Of a DNA stretch of 64,000 nucleotides, positions 11,342-24,427 are shown in pieces. The DNA is from Rostrohypoxylon terebratum (taxonomy: Eukaryota > Ascomycota > Sordariomycetes > Xylariales > Hypoxylaceae). Where the stretch lies: NCBI GenBank assembly GCA_022497145.1, contig MU385891.1, positions 186,001-250,000 on the forward strand. The letters run 5' to 3'. How positions within the stretch are numbered: position 1 is the first letter of the stretch; every line of letters starts with the position of its first letter. The notes under the pieces are model-generated. The model saw nothing but the letters and a program-made list of their open reading frames with translations. It was not told where the DNA came from and searched no databases. The position numbers were made by a program, and so were the translations under genes.

Positions 11342-12884
11342 TTACGATAACACGAAAGACATCAAGCTGAAGAGGCTGAGATCCTTCTCGTCGTTGACGA
11401 GGTCCTGAACCTGGGCGGAAGTGAGGCTGGTGGAGAAGTCGAAGCTGTCATCGAGGACCTTGATGGAGGCCGTGGAGGAAGAAGCCTGGAAGACGACGGC
11501 AACCTTCATGGGTGAAGAAGTGGGTCGGTTGAAGTAGTGAGAGTCACCAGTGCCGGCAGCGAAGTGGAAGGTCGACTTGGCCTTGGTGTCACCAGTCGCG
11601 AGAATCTCGATGATGTCGGCCTCACCGCATCCACCCTGTTGCGGGCTGGCGTTGTCACCGCTCCAGCAGCTGCACTTGCTGTACTGACCAGTTCGGGGAA
11701 TCTGGCCGTTAAGCATCCAGAAAGCAGGCATATCCATGTTCCAGCCCTTCTTACCGCTCAGGGGCATGGTGAATTCAGCCAGGAAAACCTTGTCGGCACC
11801 CTCGAAACCCTCTGTTGTAAAATCGCGTCAGCATACAACAAACATTCAATTACAATTGGTGGGGAAAGCATACTGTAGGCAACAGCACCGGGACGGACAG
11901 TGCCGCAGTCGCCCTTGCATTCCTGGTCGGAAGCAATGATGATCTCGGTGGAGTCGTCAATTGTGCAATCCTTGAGGATGGTGGGGGAAGCGGCAGCCTT
12001 GGTGCCGTCCTCATTAGCGTAAGCCAAACTGGCACCCCAGGTACTACAAATTATTAGTTACCGAATTTTTTCCCCGAAATCTAGACGGTTCGCGCTTACG
12101 TATCCCAAGTTCCGGAAATCTTTGGGTCACCGAGGTTACCAAGGAAGACAAGACCATCAGCGACCTGGGTTTTGGAGTCGTAGTAGGCAATACGCTGGTA
12201 GTCGCCAACGGGGACGGAGGACGCAGATGATTTGCTTGAGCTGCTGGTCTTGGAAGACGCGGCAGATTTGGCGCTGCTGGCAGCGCGAGAGGCAGCACTA
12301 GTAGCATGAGTGGCAGCGCTAGTAGCGGCGTATGTCGCTGCGGGCGTCTGGGTGCTGGCGCCGAACCAGTTGTTCACCCATGTCGCGATCTTGCCGTCGA
12401 TAGTAGCTGTGACAATATCGGCTCGCTTCTCAGCCTCCTGCTGCTCGTGGAATTTCTTGTGGAGGTGCTGGTGGCCGTGGCGCTTGGAGTGAGGCTTGGG
12501 AACGTCACGCTTGCCCTTGGACGGGGTGTAGACAGCGACAGACTTGAGTGAAAGGGGTCCTCGGAAGTGCAGAGTCAACTGCGATCTATGTTAGCGCAGG
12601 AATCGTCTTAGGCGGGATGGCACAAGAAGGCAGATGCGGATACTCACGTCCTCGTCGAAAGGCGCAATGGGTCCAGAGTAAGCCTTGTCCTTGAACGTGC
12701 AGGTACCCGACTCGGTCATCTGAGCGACGGCTCGGTACTTGCCAGCAATGTCAAGACCATTGTACTTGATTTGCTTAACAGCATTGGGGCAGAAGTAGTT
12801 CCCGCCCTCCTCGAAGGCATTGGAACAATAACCAGCATTGGCGACCGAGGCCGTGGCCACGGCAAAGGCAATCGAATATCTCAT
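11342..12884 (-). CDS. Tos1/YJL171C-family secreted cell-wall protein
   Basis: Secreted cell-wall protein of the Tos1 family, thought to act on or bind beta-glucan. Four exons on minus: 12884-12648, 12578-12100, 12043-11874 and 11811-11342; introns of 69, 56 and 62 nt; 451 aa. Residues 1-17 are a signal peptide (MRYSIAFAVATASVANA). The Cys-containing N-terminal domain (YCSNAFEEGGNYFCPNAVKQIKYNG, GTCTFKD; ~18-100) fits the Tos1 N-domain. A basic His-rich stretch with three Lys-Arg pairs (~102-131) and an Ala/Ser/Thr linker (~160-215) follow. The C-terminal domain has the family block NMDMPAFWMLNGQIPRTGQY, then CSCWSGDN..GCGEADIIEIL, with the paired acidic residues (E, D, E) expected for a glycan-acting fold. 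Enzymatic activity is not established from sequence. No GPI tail is present, so the protein is likely secreted or covalently wall-bound. Confidence 0.92.
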
Positions 12885-15800
12885 ATTGATAACAAAGTTT
12901 GCTTCTTTGAAAGGTGTGGTTATCCAAGGGATCGTGAGTTCTTTCGCGTCAAAGCGGATGCGCGTTCTTCACTCGACGGAGTTTAGATTGTTTTAGATTG
13001 ATAATAATCGTCTCTTTGGAATGCAAGGCAACCTTTTTCTTTCCAGTGGGCCGGGAGATGCAATTAACTATCAAGTGAACGTGGCAAGCAAACACAGTCC
13101 AAGGCACAAAACAATAACGGGGGTCCGAATAATCGCCTGACCTTGAATTGAATTGCTTGTAAATGAGCGGATTGGCGAAAAAATCACCAGTAAACAATGA
13201 GTGAAATAAGCGAATTGCTTCCGGGCAAAGAAAGACGACGACAATGAATATTGAAAGTCAGGTCAAGAGAGAAGGAAGAAGAATGGAGTAAGGAGTGGAA
13301 AGGGGTGGATAAATGAGATTAAAGAAGGACTTGGCACCATGGAGGGGGAGTGTGAACAACAAAGGTCTGTTTCAAAATAGATGCCACAGAAGGTGCAAGG
13401 ATATAATTGGACATCATGGGATAGGATATCATTGGTGATTATCCGCCGTAACTCACTCTCATTTGCCCCAGACTGCCCAGACTACCCCCAGCACACACTC
13501 CCTGGCACCTGCCAGCTTGCCAACCTCTCATGTGAGTAAATGGGATGGATGGGACGCTAAGCAGGGGAACTAAGTTTAACTAAGTTACTAACACCTTCTG
13601 TATGTAGGTACTTCACAACTGCATGGTCGTACCTGCGTTTTGCAGGTCCTGCCAGGAATTGGTGACTTGGCCTATGCAGCAAATTTTGCTGGTAGGTCAA
13701 TGTACGTATGTACATGCATATATTCGCCTTCTACTCTGCAATTGGTGTAAAATCAGGGGGATCGGCAGCTTAAGTCAGCACCCAAGCTAGGAACTGCCAG
13801 GAACCGATTACTAGAAACACACCATAAACTCCTTAAGGTTCATCCGGCCTAACAGTTTTGGGCTTTATTTTATTGTTTGATTTTATCTTTATTTCCTGTT
13901 CCTGGCAGTGTTCGCCAATGCCTCCCCCCCCTTCATTCCATGGTAATCAGAGACCTCATCGTCACCACGCAGCATGCTACAATCCAACCTTGCCAACATC
14001 CATGATCATATGTATCCACTCACGGGTAATATTGCGATCACTGCTTAATACGACTTGATAGGCTCGTATCTTTTAATGGTCCCCAGTTTCTTACTATTTC
14101 GTCAGTACCAAGCTTTTCAAGATGTGTCTTCGATCGGCCAGATTAAGACTGACACAAGACCCGTTAACCGTCAATGGTTCAATCGTGAATCGGTCCAGAT
14201 GTTAGGATGACATTGACTCAAGACGGAGGATTTTTCTACATAGTACGAAATATGTGTTACTGAGCTTGTTTTGTGGGAGGATCATCCTTCGATTAGACGG
14301 ATCAAAGGGGGAACCGAGATCATTCGAAGACCAATTTTCTTCAAATTTCCTAATAGTAGTTCTAGGTACTAATTACTTTGTAGTCGACGGTCGTATGCCC
14401 TTCCACGTAACCGTCCGACGAATGGTTAACATCTATCTACCTGCCGAAACAGCTGACGTTCAATTGTTTAGTGTTATTAGATAATATCCGGTCTCAGCAC
14501 ATGGATTCATTCTTGAATCTAGCCCTCTAGACCCCGAATTCCCCAAGATATCTAGTCTCACCGAATGCTACATACAGGAGCCGGGGCTAAGAGTGCCTAG
14601 GTGTTGTTCGTCTTAGATTTAATGAAAGCGACGAAGCGGGCATCTTCTAATAACGACTTAGCGTCCATGGATATACCTAACTCGATTTCAAATCCCTTTT
14701 TCGGGTTGAGAGGTCGCTAAAACTCACTTCAAAAACATAGCCCGACAGGAAAAGAGGGGAATTCCGACTTGACATCTCTCTAACCGACTGCTAGTTCGTC
14801 AACGGATCCCGAGTAGCGCATCTACTGACACGTCATCTTGCCGATTGCAGATATCGTGGTCGGTCCAGTAGGATTATCGTGGCCGTCGTGGCCGTTCTTT
14901 TCATGTACATAATCCGCGAGCCGGTCCGGTCCAGTCTAAGACCGCCATTCCCTGCGCGACTTTAACTTGAGCACTCGCATAGCCTACGCTGGGCATCCGC
15001 CAATGCTTACGTGTGGATGGGGATTCCCATTAATACCCAGCATGGCGTTATGGCGGTAACGCAGAAAGTCCCAAGAAATTGAGTTATTATTAATTTCCAT
15101 GGATGGCCAAGTGACGCACGTGGCTGCCCTTTGAGTCCGTCATATTCCCTCGGGCGCCGGGGCTTAGCCAATAACGTCGTCGATACCCCTCACGACGGAC
15201 TCATGTAATCTTGCACCGGCGCAACAGCCAGGATAACGTTACGAGTGCTCACCTGCGGTTCCGATAGGGCTTCCTGCATCCGACCGCCAGTCGGATGTCG
15301 GATGCCTGCACCCATTATTGTCAAACCACGGAATATTCTTGACGACATTCCCATCAATACGGGGGACCTATCGATAATATTTCTGCAGGCACCCGAAACC
15401 CCAGAAGCACCGACCATACAACACACTAAAACATGTGCTTGAGCATGATGTCATAAGAGGGACGGAATCAATACTATTTACTATATCGCCCAGACTCACG
15501 GAAGTTTTGACGTAGACTAAATTCCGAGGCAACGTTTCCCAAGTTTCTTGGGTCGGTGCAGTTCACTTTTATGATGTCTGGGGTATGACAATCTTATTTA
15601 GCGATCTCATTCCAAGCATCTTGTGTCACCAACAGTTAAGAGATCAAGGCTCCAAGGCTTAGAAGAATCGTATTTTGATTCCGCAGAGAAGTGGGTCGCT
15701 CTTTTGTAACAAAGGACTTAAACTCACTAGCAATGATTCAACTAAGAACAATTGAAGAATAAGGGGTTTGAAAAGCAAGGCGCCGGTCTCTGAGGTTTAT

Positions 15801-17076
15801 TCATAACTCTAGATCAAGCTTCTCGATAACGCCACCCCTGTTCTTCCACCAGTAGAAGGAGCCTCGTTTCATGCGTACCCATGCGCTATATGTGAGTGAG
15901 TAGTACCAGCTGACCTTTGTATGGACGGAAAATAGTATTTTTTCTGTCAACACTATGAATTACAGAAAAGATATATTGCTAAATAGCAGGGAAGCTTCCA
16001 GCCAAGATGTTGTGGAATCTCATGAAGGGGTCGTACCATTATATTCACGATCCCAATCACAACTATTCTAAAAGATAATCCGATGATTCATGGATTGCAG
16101 CGCATGAAGCCTTGGCTATCTATGTTCGCAACCACCGACTGGATGCAGCACATGAGTGCTCTCTCGTACGGATATGTCTACTACCTATTTACTATTCCAT
16201 TGAGATATTTGACATCACCAGAGATAGCTTGGGAGGCTCGTAGATTTGGTAAAACGTTTTGCCAAGTTCTTCATCAGATGTGATACACTCATACCCAGCC
16301 TATGCCCTGCAATATATTCAGCGAGCCACAGAGAGTTGTGCTATTGCTATCTACGTATCCATCCCAGAGGTTTCTTCAACTCTTTATTCCGAGTCATGCC
16401 ATATGATGAGTCGAAATCAGCTCAGGCATACGTATAGAGATTTACTCTACCGAAGCCCTGGCAGCCTGTTCATTGTGCAACCATTTAGAAGAATAGTGAG
16501 AGGTAGGTAGGTAGTAGGTATGTGAATGATTTAGTCTATTCAAAAGTTCGAATTGTAGTACCTACATAAGTAGCTAAACATCTTATGAAGTATCTAACCT
16601 AAGTAGTAATATAGGGGACTTGATAAGTCATTGAAGCCCTACCTTATTTATATCGCCTTAGCCGGTTAGTGTTAGCGGGTTAGGTACGATCTTGGTTTGA
16701 CGCATTCAACTTATAGTTAAACCTCTAAACCCGAAACCAACCTAACTTGGCAAATTAGACCATCGGCGGTGTGCAGGTTTCCTTGCGGCTGATCGATCAC
16801 TACGATTCTAGCCAAGCAGGAGGTCTGTTGTCATGTTGCACGGAGTATGCAGTCATCTCAGTCCCAGCGAGTAAGGTGGCACACTAGGGTATCATGCGTC
16901 GCACTTGCGAGGTTGTATCCTGTATGTCCCGGTACATCAGCCGCATTAGACATCATAAGAAATAGATAATTTCACTCGTAGGGCCATCATGTGGAACAGT
17001 TACTTTCGTTGTATTCATCACTCATTATGTATCGTTACAGCCCGTCGACCCTTCCCCAACCATTCGACGAGATATA
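12885..17076. other. Gene-free 4.2 kb between Tos1-like and rhodopsin-like genes
   Basis: No gene supported on either strand; open frames (for example 14254-14484, 15245-15442, 16083-16510) are short and have no recognisable domains. The first ~700 bases upstream of the Tos1-like ATG are probably its promoter and leader. A (GGTA)n tract lies at 16502-16520 and TAGGTA motifs recur (13606-13611, 16560). I see no tRNA or rRNA. Confidence 0.5.
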
Positions 17077-18235
17077 TCATACAGTATCTAGCAGCCTTTC
17101 TGAAGATAGAACTGCTGGTGGGGGCCTGTTTGGTAGTTTATTCGATTTTATAGGGCGGAGATCTATACCGTCGTCATCCGCCGTCCTCCTCGTCCACAAC
17201 GTGGTAGCGTTCGAGTTGTACTCGTCAAACGCGATATGCCGATCCACATTCCTAGTCCGGGGAACGTTCTTCGCCACGTCGGGTTTCGAGGATGGCGACC
17301 GGCCCATCAGCTGCCTAACCAGAGGCTTCAACATCGGGATCGAGGCGCAGATCAGTCCCAGACTCGATTCCAGCGTCGTCCAGATCGCGAAACTGAAGGA
17401 ATCCCACTGCGCGTATTTCGGGTTGAGGAATCGCCAGGCCACCGCCATGCGCGTGAGCGAAGCGCAGGCGACGAAGATGCCTAGCGTTAGGACGAAGGCC
17501 AGCGCGACCTTTTGTCGTGAGGGGAGGTGCATCTTGAGGATGTGGGGGAGCACCATCCCGATCAGCCACAGATCGGTCGCCGTATGCAGGACGGCCGATG
17601 CTGTCAAAATGGGGTAGTACTTGAGGCAATGTCCCACCCTGATGTCGAGCTCGTATACATTCTCCACGGGATTGCAAATGAAGAAGGTGAGGAGGAATAA
17701 GACGGTACCATACACTACCACGCAGCCCATTGTGACGAAGATAAGGATCCGTTGATACGGTAACTTCAGGATTCGTAGGTAGAAGAATAAGATGCTAATT
17801 TTTGTGAGGACCAGGGCTACTTGATAACTCGATATCGTCGCGAACGAGAGCCGGATACCGGTCGGTCGGAGGTGGAGTGGGATGTTGCTGAATTTGTGGC
17901 CGAGGCCGTAGCGGGTTTCGACACCGACGATGGTGACGACCGTCATGGCGAACATCCATGCTAACAGGATGAATGCATCGTCCCACCACTGATTCTTTAA
18001 GATGACTCTTGAGTAAAGGCGGCCAAAAACCACAAGGCTGGCAAAGGATATTGGTATGATTATCCCCGTTAATATATCAGGCACCTCCGATGGACCGGTT
18101 AACTGCAGGACCGCCGTTGTAAGTACTTGATTCGTCCCGACAGTATGGTTCTGCCTCGCAGTGACCGGATGACCCAGATCGCGCGGGTCGATGAGAGTGG
18201 GGATTACTTACCTCTGTTGGCAATTTTTGTGCCAT
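17077..18235 (-). CDS. Fungal rhodopsin-like (Pth11-type core) seven-TM protein, no CFEM
   Basis: Predicted plasma-membrane protein of the large fungal rhodopsin-domain family (Pfam Fung_rhodopsin). Two exons on minus: a 24-nt exon 18235-18212 (MAQKLPTE) and 18150-17077, joined across a 61-nt intron; 365 aa. Seven hydrophobic segments are visible, with family landmarks at FGRLYSRVILKNQWWDDAFILLAW (TM1-TM2), ETRYGLGHKF, FYLRIL, CNPVENVY and a WTTLESSLGLICASIP block near TM7, then a ~70-residue polar tail. There is no extracellular CFEM domain, so it is not a full Pth11. The tiny first exon was chosen because it gives an ATG, a GTAAGT donor and phase-0 joining; without it the frame opens with no ATG. 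Ligand and role are unknown. Confidence 0.82.
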
Positions 18236-21200
18236 GCAGGCGACATAAGGCTACCTAATGTAAGGCAATGATGAATTGCAAAGCGAGAAAATATCTCAAG
18301 CATACCTAACAGGCAGGCGACGATCCAGAAAGCGACGAAATCGGGTTCTTCGCCGTTCGCATGTACTCAACGTCGAGGCTGACGCCAACTACGGTATATG
18401 TATGAAGCGGAGAGGAACTCCTCAAACATCTCATGTTGCCGTGACATTAGGTAGGTATCTTGGGTGTCAGCAAACTGGCGATCATCGCCGCGACCTATGA
18501 GATAACAATGCTGTTTGGGAACTGACGGATTTCGATACGACCCCACTGGCTTTTTTCACCTCTTTGGGTAACACTGCCATCGACCAATGGAGAGCCGCCG
18601 ATGAGCCTTGTGCTCGATAGGAGACTGCTGATAGTGTACCCAGAACCTAGGTCATCTAGCGAACACAGTGACCGAGGCCTTGGGATCAGGAACCCAGGAT
18701 ACGAAGTACATTCTCAATTAATCATCGCCAAATTCTCGAGCTCGCCCTCTTATAGGGCTGTCTAATTTAAAAATATCACGGTCCTGCCAATCGCGAGCTA
18801 GCTTCCAGGCTTCCTAATGTCCGGAACAGGGGTTCATAAGAAAGAACCTCGCTAAAACGCTAAAATAAGGTAGGTCGGGCAGGTCGGGTTACCGACTTAC
18901 TAGTATGTAGTAGTGACTAGATCGTTTTATAAAAAAGCCACTGCAGAACCGACAAATCGTTTAGACTTTCAAGTGCCGTTTAGACGGCGTTCTAAGTCCC
19001 GGGATGGGTGGTCTTTTGCCGGTATCCATTTGAGCATAGGATAGTCATGCCGTTGCTTGTAGAATCACTGACCGAGCAGGCCTACAAAACGATGGTGTAG
19101 AGCTTCAAGATTTCTCTGACCGATTCAAAGATTCCGTCTGCCATCCTTCGTTATGCGATGCCAAGACTAAAGTCGTGAGACACGGATTTTAAAAAGGTGC
19201 CTATTCAACATCAGACATCACGCTTCTAGCAGTGAGCACTCTGAACCGTCAGCCCCCGCGATAGAGCTCTAGCGGGAGGCCGCTGTTTACTCTTAGTTTT
19301 AAGCCTTTAAGCCTAGCAAGCATAAGTACCTAGGTCTAGGGCAAGATGATTTATTAATGGCATCGCGCTATGAGATCGACGTTATAACAGAGCCATTTAG
19401 CGATAAGCTAGGTACAATACCTACCTGTAATATAGGGATATTATTAGCAGCGTATTCGATAAAAAAAAAGAGGTCAGTGGAAGAACCAAACGAACAGCGG
19501 TGCGTGCCAGTGGATTACATCACATTACGAGCGCCGAGACATTAGCTTCTTCTTCCACTGTAACTCTGCTCCAACACCTATTGCACCTATTGCAGCCACT
19601 ATCACATCAGCAACTCAAGGCATACTTACTTAGCTATGTAACCTCGACATCGTTTTCGGAATCTCGTGAGACTCGCTAGTCATCAAAAGTCATCTGAGGT
19701 TGATCTCTGACTGATAATTATTATGGAATCATGGCTTCTAAATTCTTATGTCAACCTCTACGTACTAAAACGGTATATTCGGCCGATAAAAGCCAAAGCA
19801 TGTTTAGCGCACGGAGGTTCCTTAAACAACCATGGGCAGCATGGGATATTATTATTATATCCACTAGGAGTTTCGGCGATTTATCGACACAGACCTAAGC
19901 TTTACATAGTAGAATCTATTAGCCTATATTACAGTAGGTATATTATAGGGTTGACTGAATCATATCCATGGATAACTCTTGATTTGAATAATAGGGTGAA
20001 CTAATATTATTGAACTCGTAGACAAAAGTTATCGTTTAGGTTTACGATCTAAGTAACCAAAGATGAGAGCTATCAATGGTACAGTATCAAGCGCATTAAA
20101 TTACCTAGACTATGTCAATTGGTGGTTTTAACATGTGAAATCTAGTTACTTGGAAATGACATGGATGCTCTAGTATGGATTAGGTAGACTAGTAGTATAA
20201 GCTACTGCGAAGATTGCGGATGGTCCCTTCTAACTAACCCGCTCTGCCCGCTGTTATCTTTAACCTTTAGGGCTGTCTTAGCAGCACATTCAGCTTAACA
20301 CTGAGCTAACTTGAATCCTATCTCTATCTTAATTTCTTCTTCGCTAACCGTTTGCTGGAATACTCCCCCGTTATAACAGCAGCATGAGCAGAGAACGAGG
20401 CAAAGTTAGAGTGAGTTTGGATGTCAAATAACGAGATCCGTATTCACGAGCAGCAACATTGACCATCACTTAGGCTTGCAATTTTTACCATTCGACGGAA
20501 GTCGAGGAGAAGCGGCCTTATATGAAGGATTTCGATGTCCTCAACTAAATATTAGCCGCAATACGAACAGTACCTTGCTATTACAGTATCCGTAACACGG
20601 TATATATACGTACTGCGTTTGATGATTACTTAATCTGAGATATTGTCTCGGACTCTTGGGGGGGTATTATCATCTTCACATCCGCGGGATCATCAAGATA
20701 TTCAACTAGACCTGGGTATCTGGATTGATTCTGTGCCATACCCAGGTATATTCGGTTTTCACATCCATTGAAAAGGAACATGAGGGCCGCCAAAGTTATC
20801 CGCTTACTTTACTCCAGTAATCGAATTGACGATTCCCTTACTAAGTTGTGGCGTACTGAAGATCCTCACCTTTTTCGTGAGAAATCTCATTGAACATCTC
20901 ATTTCAGCTACCTGCCTAGGTATTCTATCACGCAAGATTCCTCGGTCCCTGCCTACATGTCGATTCTCTAGACATCTTTGCAGTGCGGCTCCGAGGCATA
21001 CGGTTCAATATGTCCTCAACACCAAAATCCGGAAGGCGAACGCCGATCGGTGCCATCGTCGAAACTCTATCCTCATGCTACACTTAAATAAACTCAAAAA
21101 TGTCTCATAAGAGCTCTCACACACCAAGAATACGAACTGTCTTATACCTTGCATGCGACAAGACCAGTCCTTCTTGATCATGGACATATCAAATATGTCG

Positions 21201-21847
21201 AGCAATTGTTGCCTATTGACCCGGCCAATTTTCATCGACATACTCCCTTCTATTCCTGCTTAGAACGATCCGACCCCATTCTACAAAGGGAAGAAAGGCC
21301 GACGAAGTTCAGAATAACAAGATGGATTTGTGAGAAGTTGGTCCAGTTTAAATGCTTGGTAATCTACGTCTTTGGGTGTGCCCCCCACACGCATTTGTAT
21401 GCGCGATGAGCCAAGTGGTCGATATTGCGCCATCGGAGGTGCGAATCTCAACATCGGCTTGGGCGCTGAACCCTGACACGCGAGCGCTCCGCGGCCAATC
21501 AGACCTCCCGACCAGTACGTATCCGGTCGTTCGTCATCACGACAGCAGACCCCGTCATGGCGAAGTGAAACAATCGGAATTTACGTATGTTTTGAGATAA
21601 CCTACAACTCGCATCCATGATGGGTCCCCTATGATCAGGGTCCAACGAACGCTTCGGGCACAGACGTTATCATGCGTTTAAATCATGTTCAGGTAGATGG
21701 GAAAGAAGGTATACTTGCTTTCATAAACGTACCGTTCTCCTGAATTTCCCATTAGGTATCTAGGTAGCGGCGATTGGAATCCGTCGTGAATTGGCTTCTC
21801 CTAGTACCCAGTGCTTGCTTGAGGGGTGATCAATCACATCCACCACG
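18236..21847. other. Gene-free 3.6 kb, partly AT-rich
   Basis: No gene is supported. The stretch 19330-20250 is visibly AT- and TA-richer than the flanking genes and holds only short, unrecognisable frames (for example 19723-20004). Two copies of a TAGGGCTGTCT motif lie at 18753-18763 and 20268-20278. TAGGTA motifs occur at 18451, 19326-19336, 19409-19425 and 21754-21766. The last part is the promoter of the MFS permease. Confidence 0.5.
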
Positions 21848-23602
21848 ATGTCGGAGGTACGCTCTCCCAACCCCAAAGAGGTACTGGTGCACGAGTTATC
21901 CGCATCAGACGTCGCAAGTTCCTCACGCCGGGAAACCGACCAAGATGAAAAGCTCAAGGCGCCATGGTGGTCGTACATCTGGGACTACGAGCCGGGGCGA
22001 ACGCACGAAGAGCGCGTCTTCATCCAGAAGCTCGACGTCTTCCTCGTCACCATGCTCTCCTTCGGCTACTTCATCAAAAACTTGGACCAGACCAACATCT
22101 CGAACGCCTTCGTTAGCGGCATGAAGGAGGACCTCGGTATGAACGGTAATCAGATTAACCTCGTCGACACCGCCTGGACCGTCGGTTACGTCGTCGGTCA
22201 GATCCCCTCCCAGATCGTATTGACGAAAGTTAGACCTTCGGTTTGGGTCCCGTCATGCGAGCTCGTGTGGACGGTCCTGACGTTCTGCCTTGCTGCGGCG
22301 AAGACCTCAAATCACGTCATCACCATCCGCTTTTTTGTCGGCCTGGCCGAGTCCATCTTCTACCCGGCCGCCCACACCATTCTCGGGTCCTGGTACAAGC
22401 CCTCGGAGCTGGGAAAACGCGCTTGTATCTTCCATGCTTCGTCGGCTGCGGCCGGTATGTTCTCGGGGTATCTGCAAGCGGGCGTTTACAAGGGGTTAAA
22501 CGGAGCCAGCGGGTTTGCTGGGTGGCAGTGGTTATTCGTATGTTTGAAACCTACCCCCCTGAACTACTGTAAGGTCTTTTGGCCAATAGACATAGATTAT
22601 GGATGGCATTATCAGTCTCCCCATTTGCATTGCGGGATTCTTCATCTTGCCCGACCTCCCTGAGAACACCAGGGCGTTTTATTTGAATGAGAAGGTGCGT
22701 TTGCCACGCAAGGTGCGTAGTATTTTCAAATTTACTCACGATGTATTTGCAGGATCGTGGTATGGCGAAGGAGCGTATGGCGAAAGTTGGGCGAGCACCT
22801 CGCACGAAATTGGGGCGCTCTGCATTCAAGCGAATTTTCGGTAAGCAATCACAATTCTTTTACACACTTTTTAGATTGCATTATTGTATTAATACACAGC
22901 ATAGGCCGATGGCACGTCTACCTTCTAACGATCTTGTACATTATATTCATCAACATTGGACCATCCCCGAGTGTAAATCCCTTTGCCCTGTGGCTGAAAG
23001 CTAAGGGAGAGTCAGTCGAGCGAATAGTGAGTAGAATTACCTCCTTGCCATCTGGTGTGTTAGGAAAACCAACAATTTTCGCCCCTTAGAACCTCATCCC
23101 CACAGCCTCGGCCGCCGTGCAACTCGTCCTCACAGTAACCTTCGCCATTGTGTCCGACGCGATCCGCCACCGCGCCTCCATCATGTCTGTATCGACCTTC
23201 CTCGGCGGTTTCTCCGCCCTACTCCTAGCTATATGGAATATCCCCGACGGGCTGAAATGGTTCGCCTTCCTGATGCAGAAAGCCTCGGTGCCGTACGGGC
23301 CGCTGAGCATGAGCTGGGCGAACGAGATCTGCGGCGCGGACGCTGAGGAACGGGCCATCGTCATCGGGATTATGAATACTCTCGGTTACGCGTTTAATGC
23401 CTGGGTGCCGCTCCTCACGTTCCCGCAGGTAGACTCTCCGACGTTCAGGAGGGGGTTCATCTTCTCGACGGTTGCGTTCGTCGCGCAGGCGATTATCACG
23501 GGGACGGTGGCGTTCATGTATAAGAGGGATCAGAGGAAGGGGAAAGCGCATAGCAACGATGTCCCTGAGATCGGGGACGAAGATGGTGTCATCGCGCCTT
23601 GA
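21848..23602 (+). CDS. MFS anion permease of the Dal5/Fen2 (allantoate/pantothenate) family
   Basis: Proton-coupled uptake carrier for a carboxylate such as pantothenate, allantoate or nicotinate. Five exons: 21848-22537, 22596-22694, 22753-22840, 22905-23026 and 23090-23602; introns of 58, 58, 64 and 63 nt; 503 aa, typical for the family. N-terminal tail ~40 aa, then WWSYIWDYEPGRTHEERVFIQKLD, a strong Fen2/Liz1-type signature. Next is YFIKNLDQTNISNAFVSGMKED at TM1/loop 1 and GYVVGQIPSQIVLTKV. Further landmarks are RFFVGLAESIFYPA, IFHASSAAAGMFSGYLQ, WQWLFIMDGIISLPI, then the middle loop and TM7-TM12. The pattern points to the pantothenate-like branch, but substrate assignment within Dal5 permeases by sequence is unreliable. 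Five exons all preserve phase, which supports an intact gene. Confidence 0.9.
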
Positions 23603-23971
23603 TCTTTGGGTCACTGTTGATTTTAAAAACTTATGAAATACCCAGTCACCAAATACTTGGAGTCTCTTGGACATACGATCATAATCACATTACATAAGGA
23701 AGCCTCGTCATAAATATTTATTTTTGAATGAAATAAATTGACTCTAGGAAACTAATACATGCTTCTAATAAGGGTAGGGTTGAGGAACGAAATTTACATA
23801 GTACCAGCTAGGTATCTAAAAGTGTTGGATGTGTCGACGATATAATGAATTAAGATGAATTGACGAGAAAGCAAAGGATGCTTTGAACTCGGTGCTATTA
23901 GACGATTCTGCTTAATGAACACCCTTAAACCGAACTGGTCCAGACGGGTGAGGTGGTGATAATGGAAGGCG
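23603..23971. other. Short convergent intergenic gap
   Basis: About 370 bases between the 3' ends of the MFS permease (+) and the RING protein (-). It contains AATAAA-like sites (23729-23735) and nothing else I can support. Confidence 0.5.
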
Positions 23972-24427
23972 TTATAAATTACGGTAAACGTTAGCGTCGT
24001 TATAGTCGAAAGGACGTGGTGTACGGAAATTCACCATATCCTTAAGCGCGTGAATTTCGCATTTCTGGCTTTCAGCATTTCTTCCCCTGAACACCAATAG
24101 CTGGAAAGTGTCTTGGGGAATTCTTCCATTGAATATAGGTTGTCGACATACCGGACATGTCAGATTATATGACTCATACACCCATTGGACCAGGCAGCTG
24201 GAACCGAAAGCGTGGCCGCATAGGTGGAGAACCACGTAAGACTCATGAGTTTCCTCCGACTTCTGATCGAGCTTGGGGTTCGTGATGGCTAGTTTCTTAT
24301 CGTGGCAGATGATACACTGGATCTGGAAACTCGTGTTCTCGTCTATGACGTTTCCATTTTCGTCGAAGTGCCTAAGAACTTCAGAGAAGTATAAAGAATC
24401 TACAATTTTGATGTCTTGGGAAGTCAT
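23972..24427 (-). CDS. Small RING-finger protein (possible E3 ligase), variant ligand set
   Basis: Intronless frame of 151 aa. A RING-type domain lies at residues 38-94: C38-IIC41, then after a long insert C70-G-H72, C78, and C91-PVC94. The spacing matches a RING, but the residue expected to be the fifth zinc ligand (two after the HxF stretch) is Gly75 (CGHAFGSSC). This CGHxFG..C variant is, to my knowledge, common in small fungal RING proteins, so the domain may still fold with a replaced ligand. The N-terminal 35 residues and the C-terminal 55 are hydrophilic with no recognised motif. Presumed ubiquitin ligase; substrate and location unknown. No membrane segment or signal peptide. Confidence 0.7.
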   Translation of the reverse strand: MTSQDIKIVDSLYFSEVLRHFDENGNVIDENTSFQIQCIICHDKKLAITNPKLDQKSEETHESYVVLHLCGHAFGSSCLVQWVYESYNLTCPVCRQPIFNGRIPQDTFQLLVFRGRNAESQKCEIHALKDMVNFRTPRPFDYNDANVYRNL

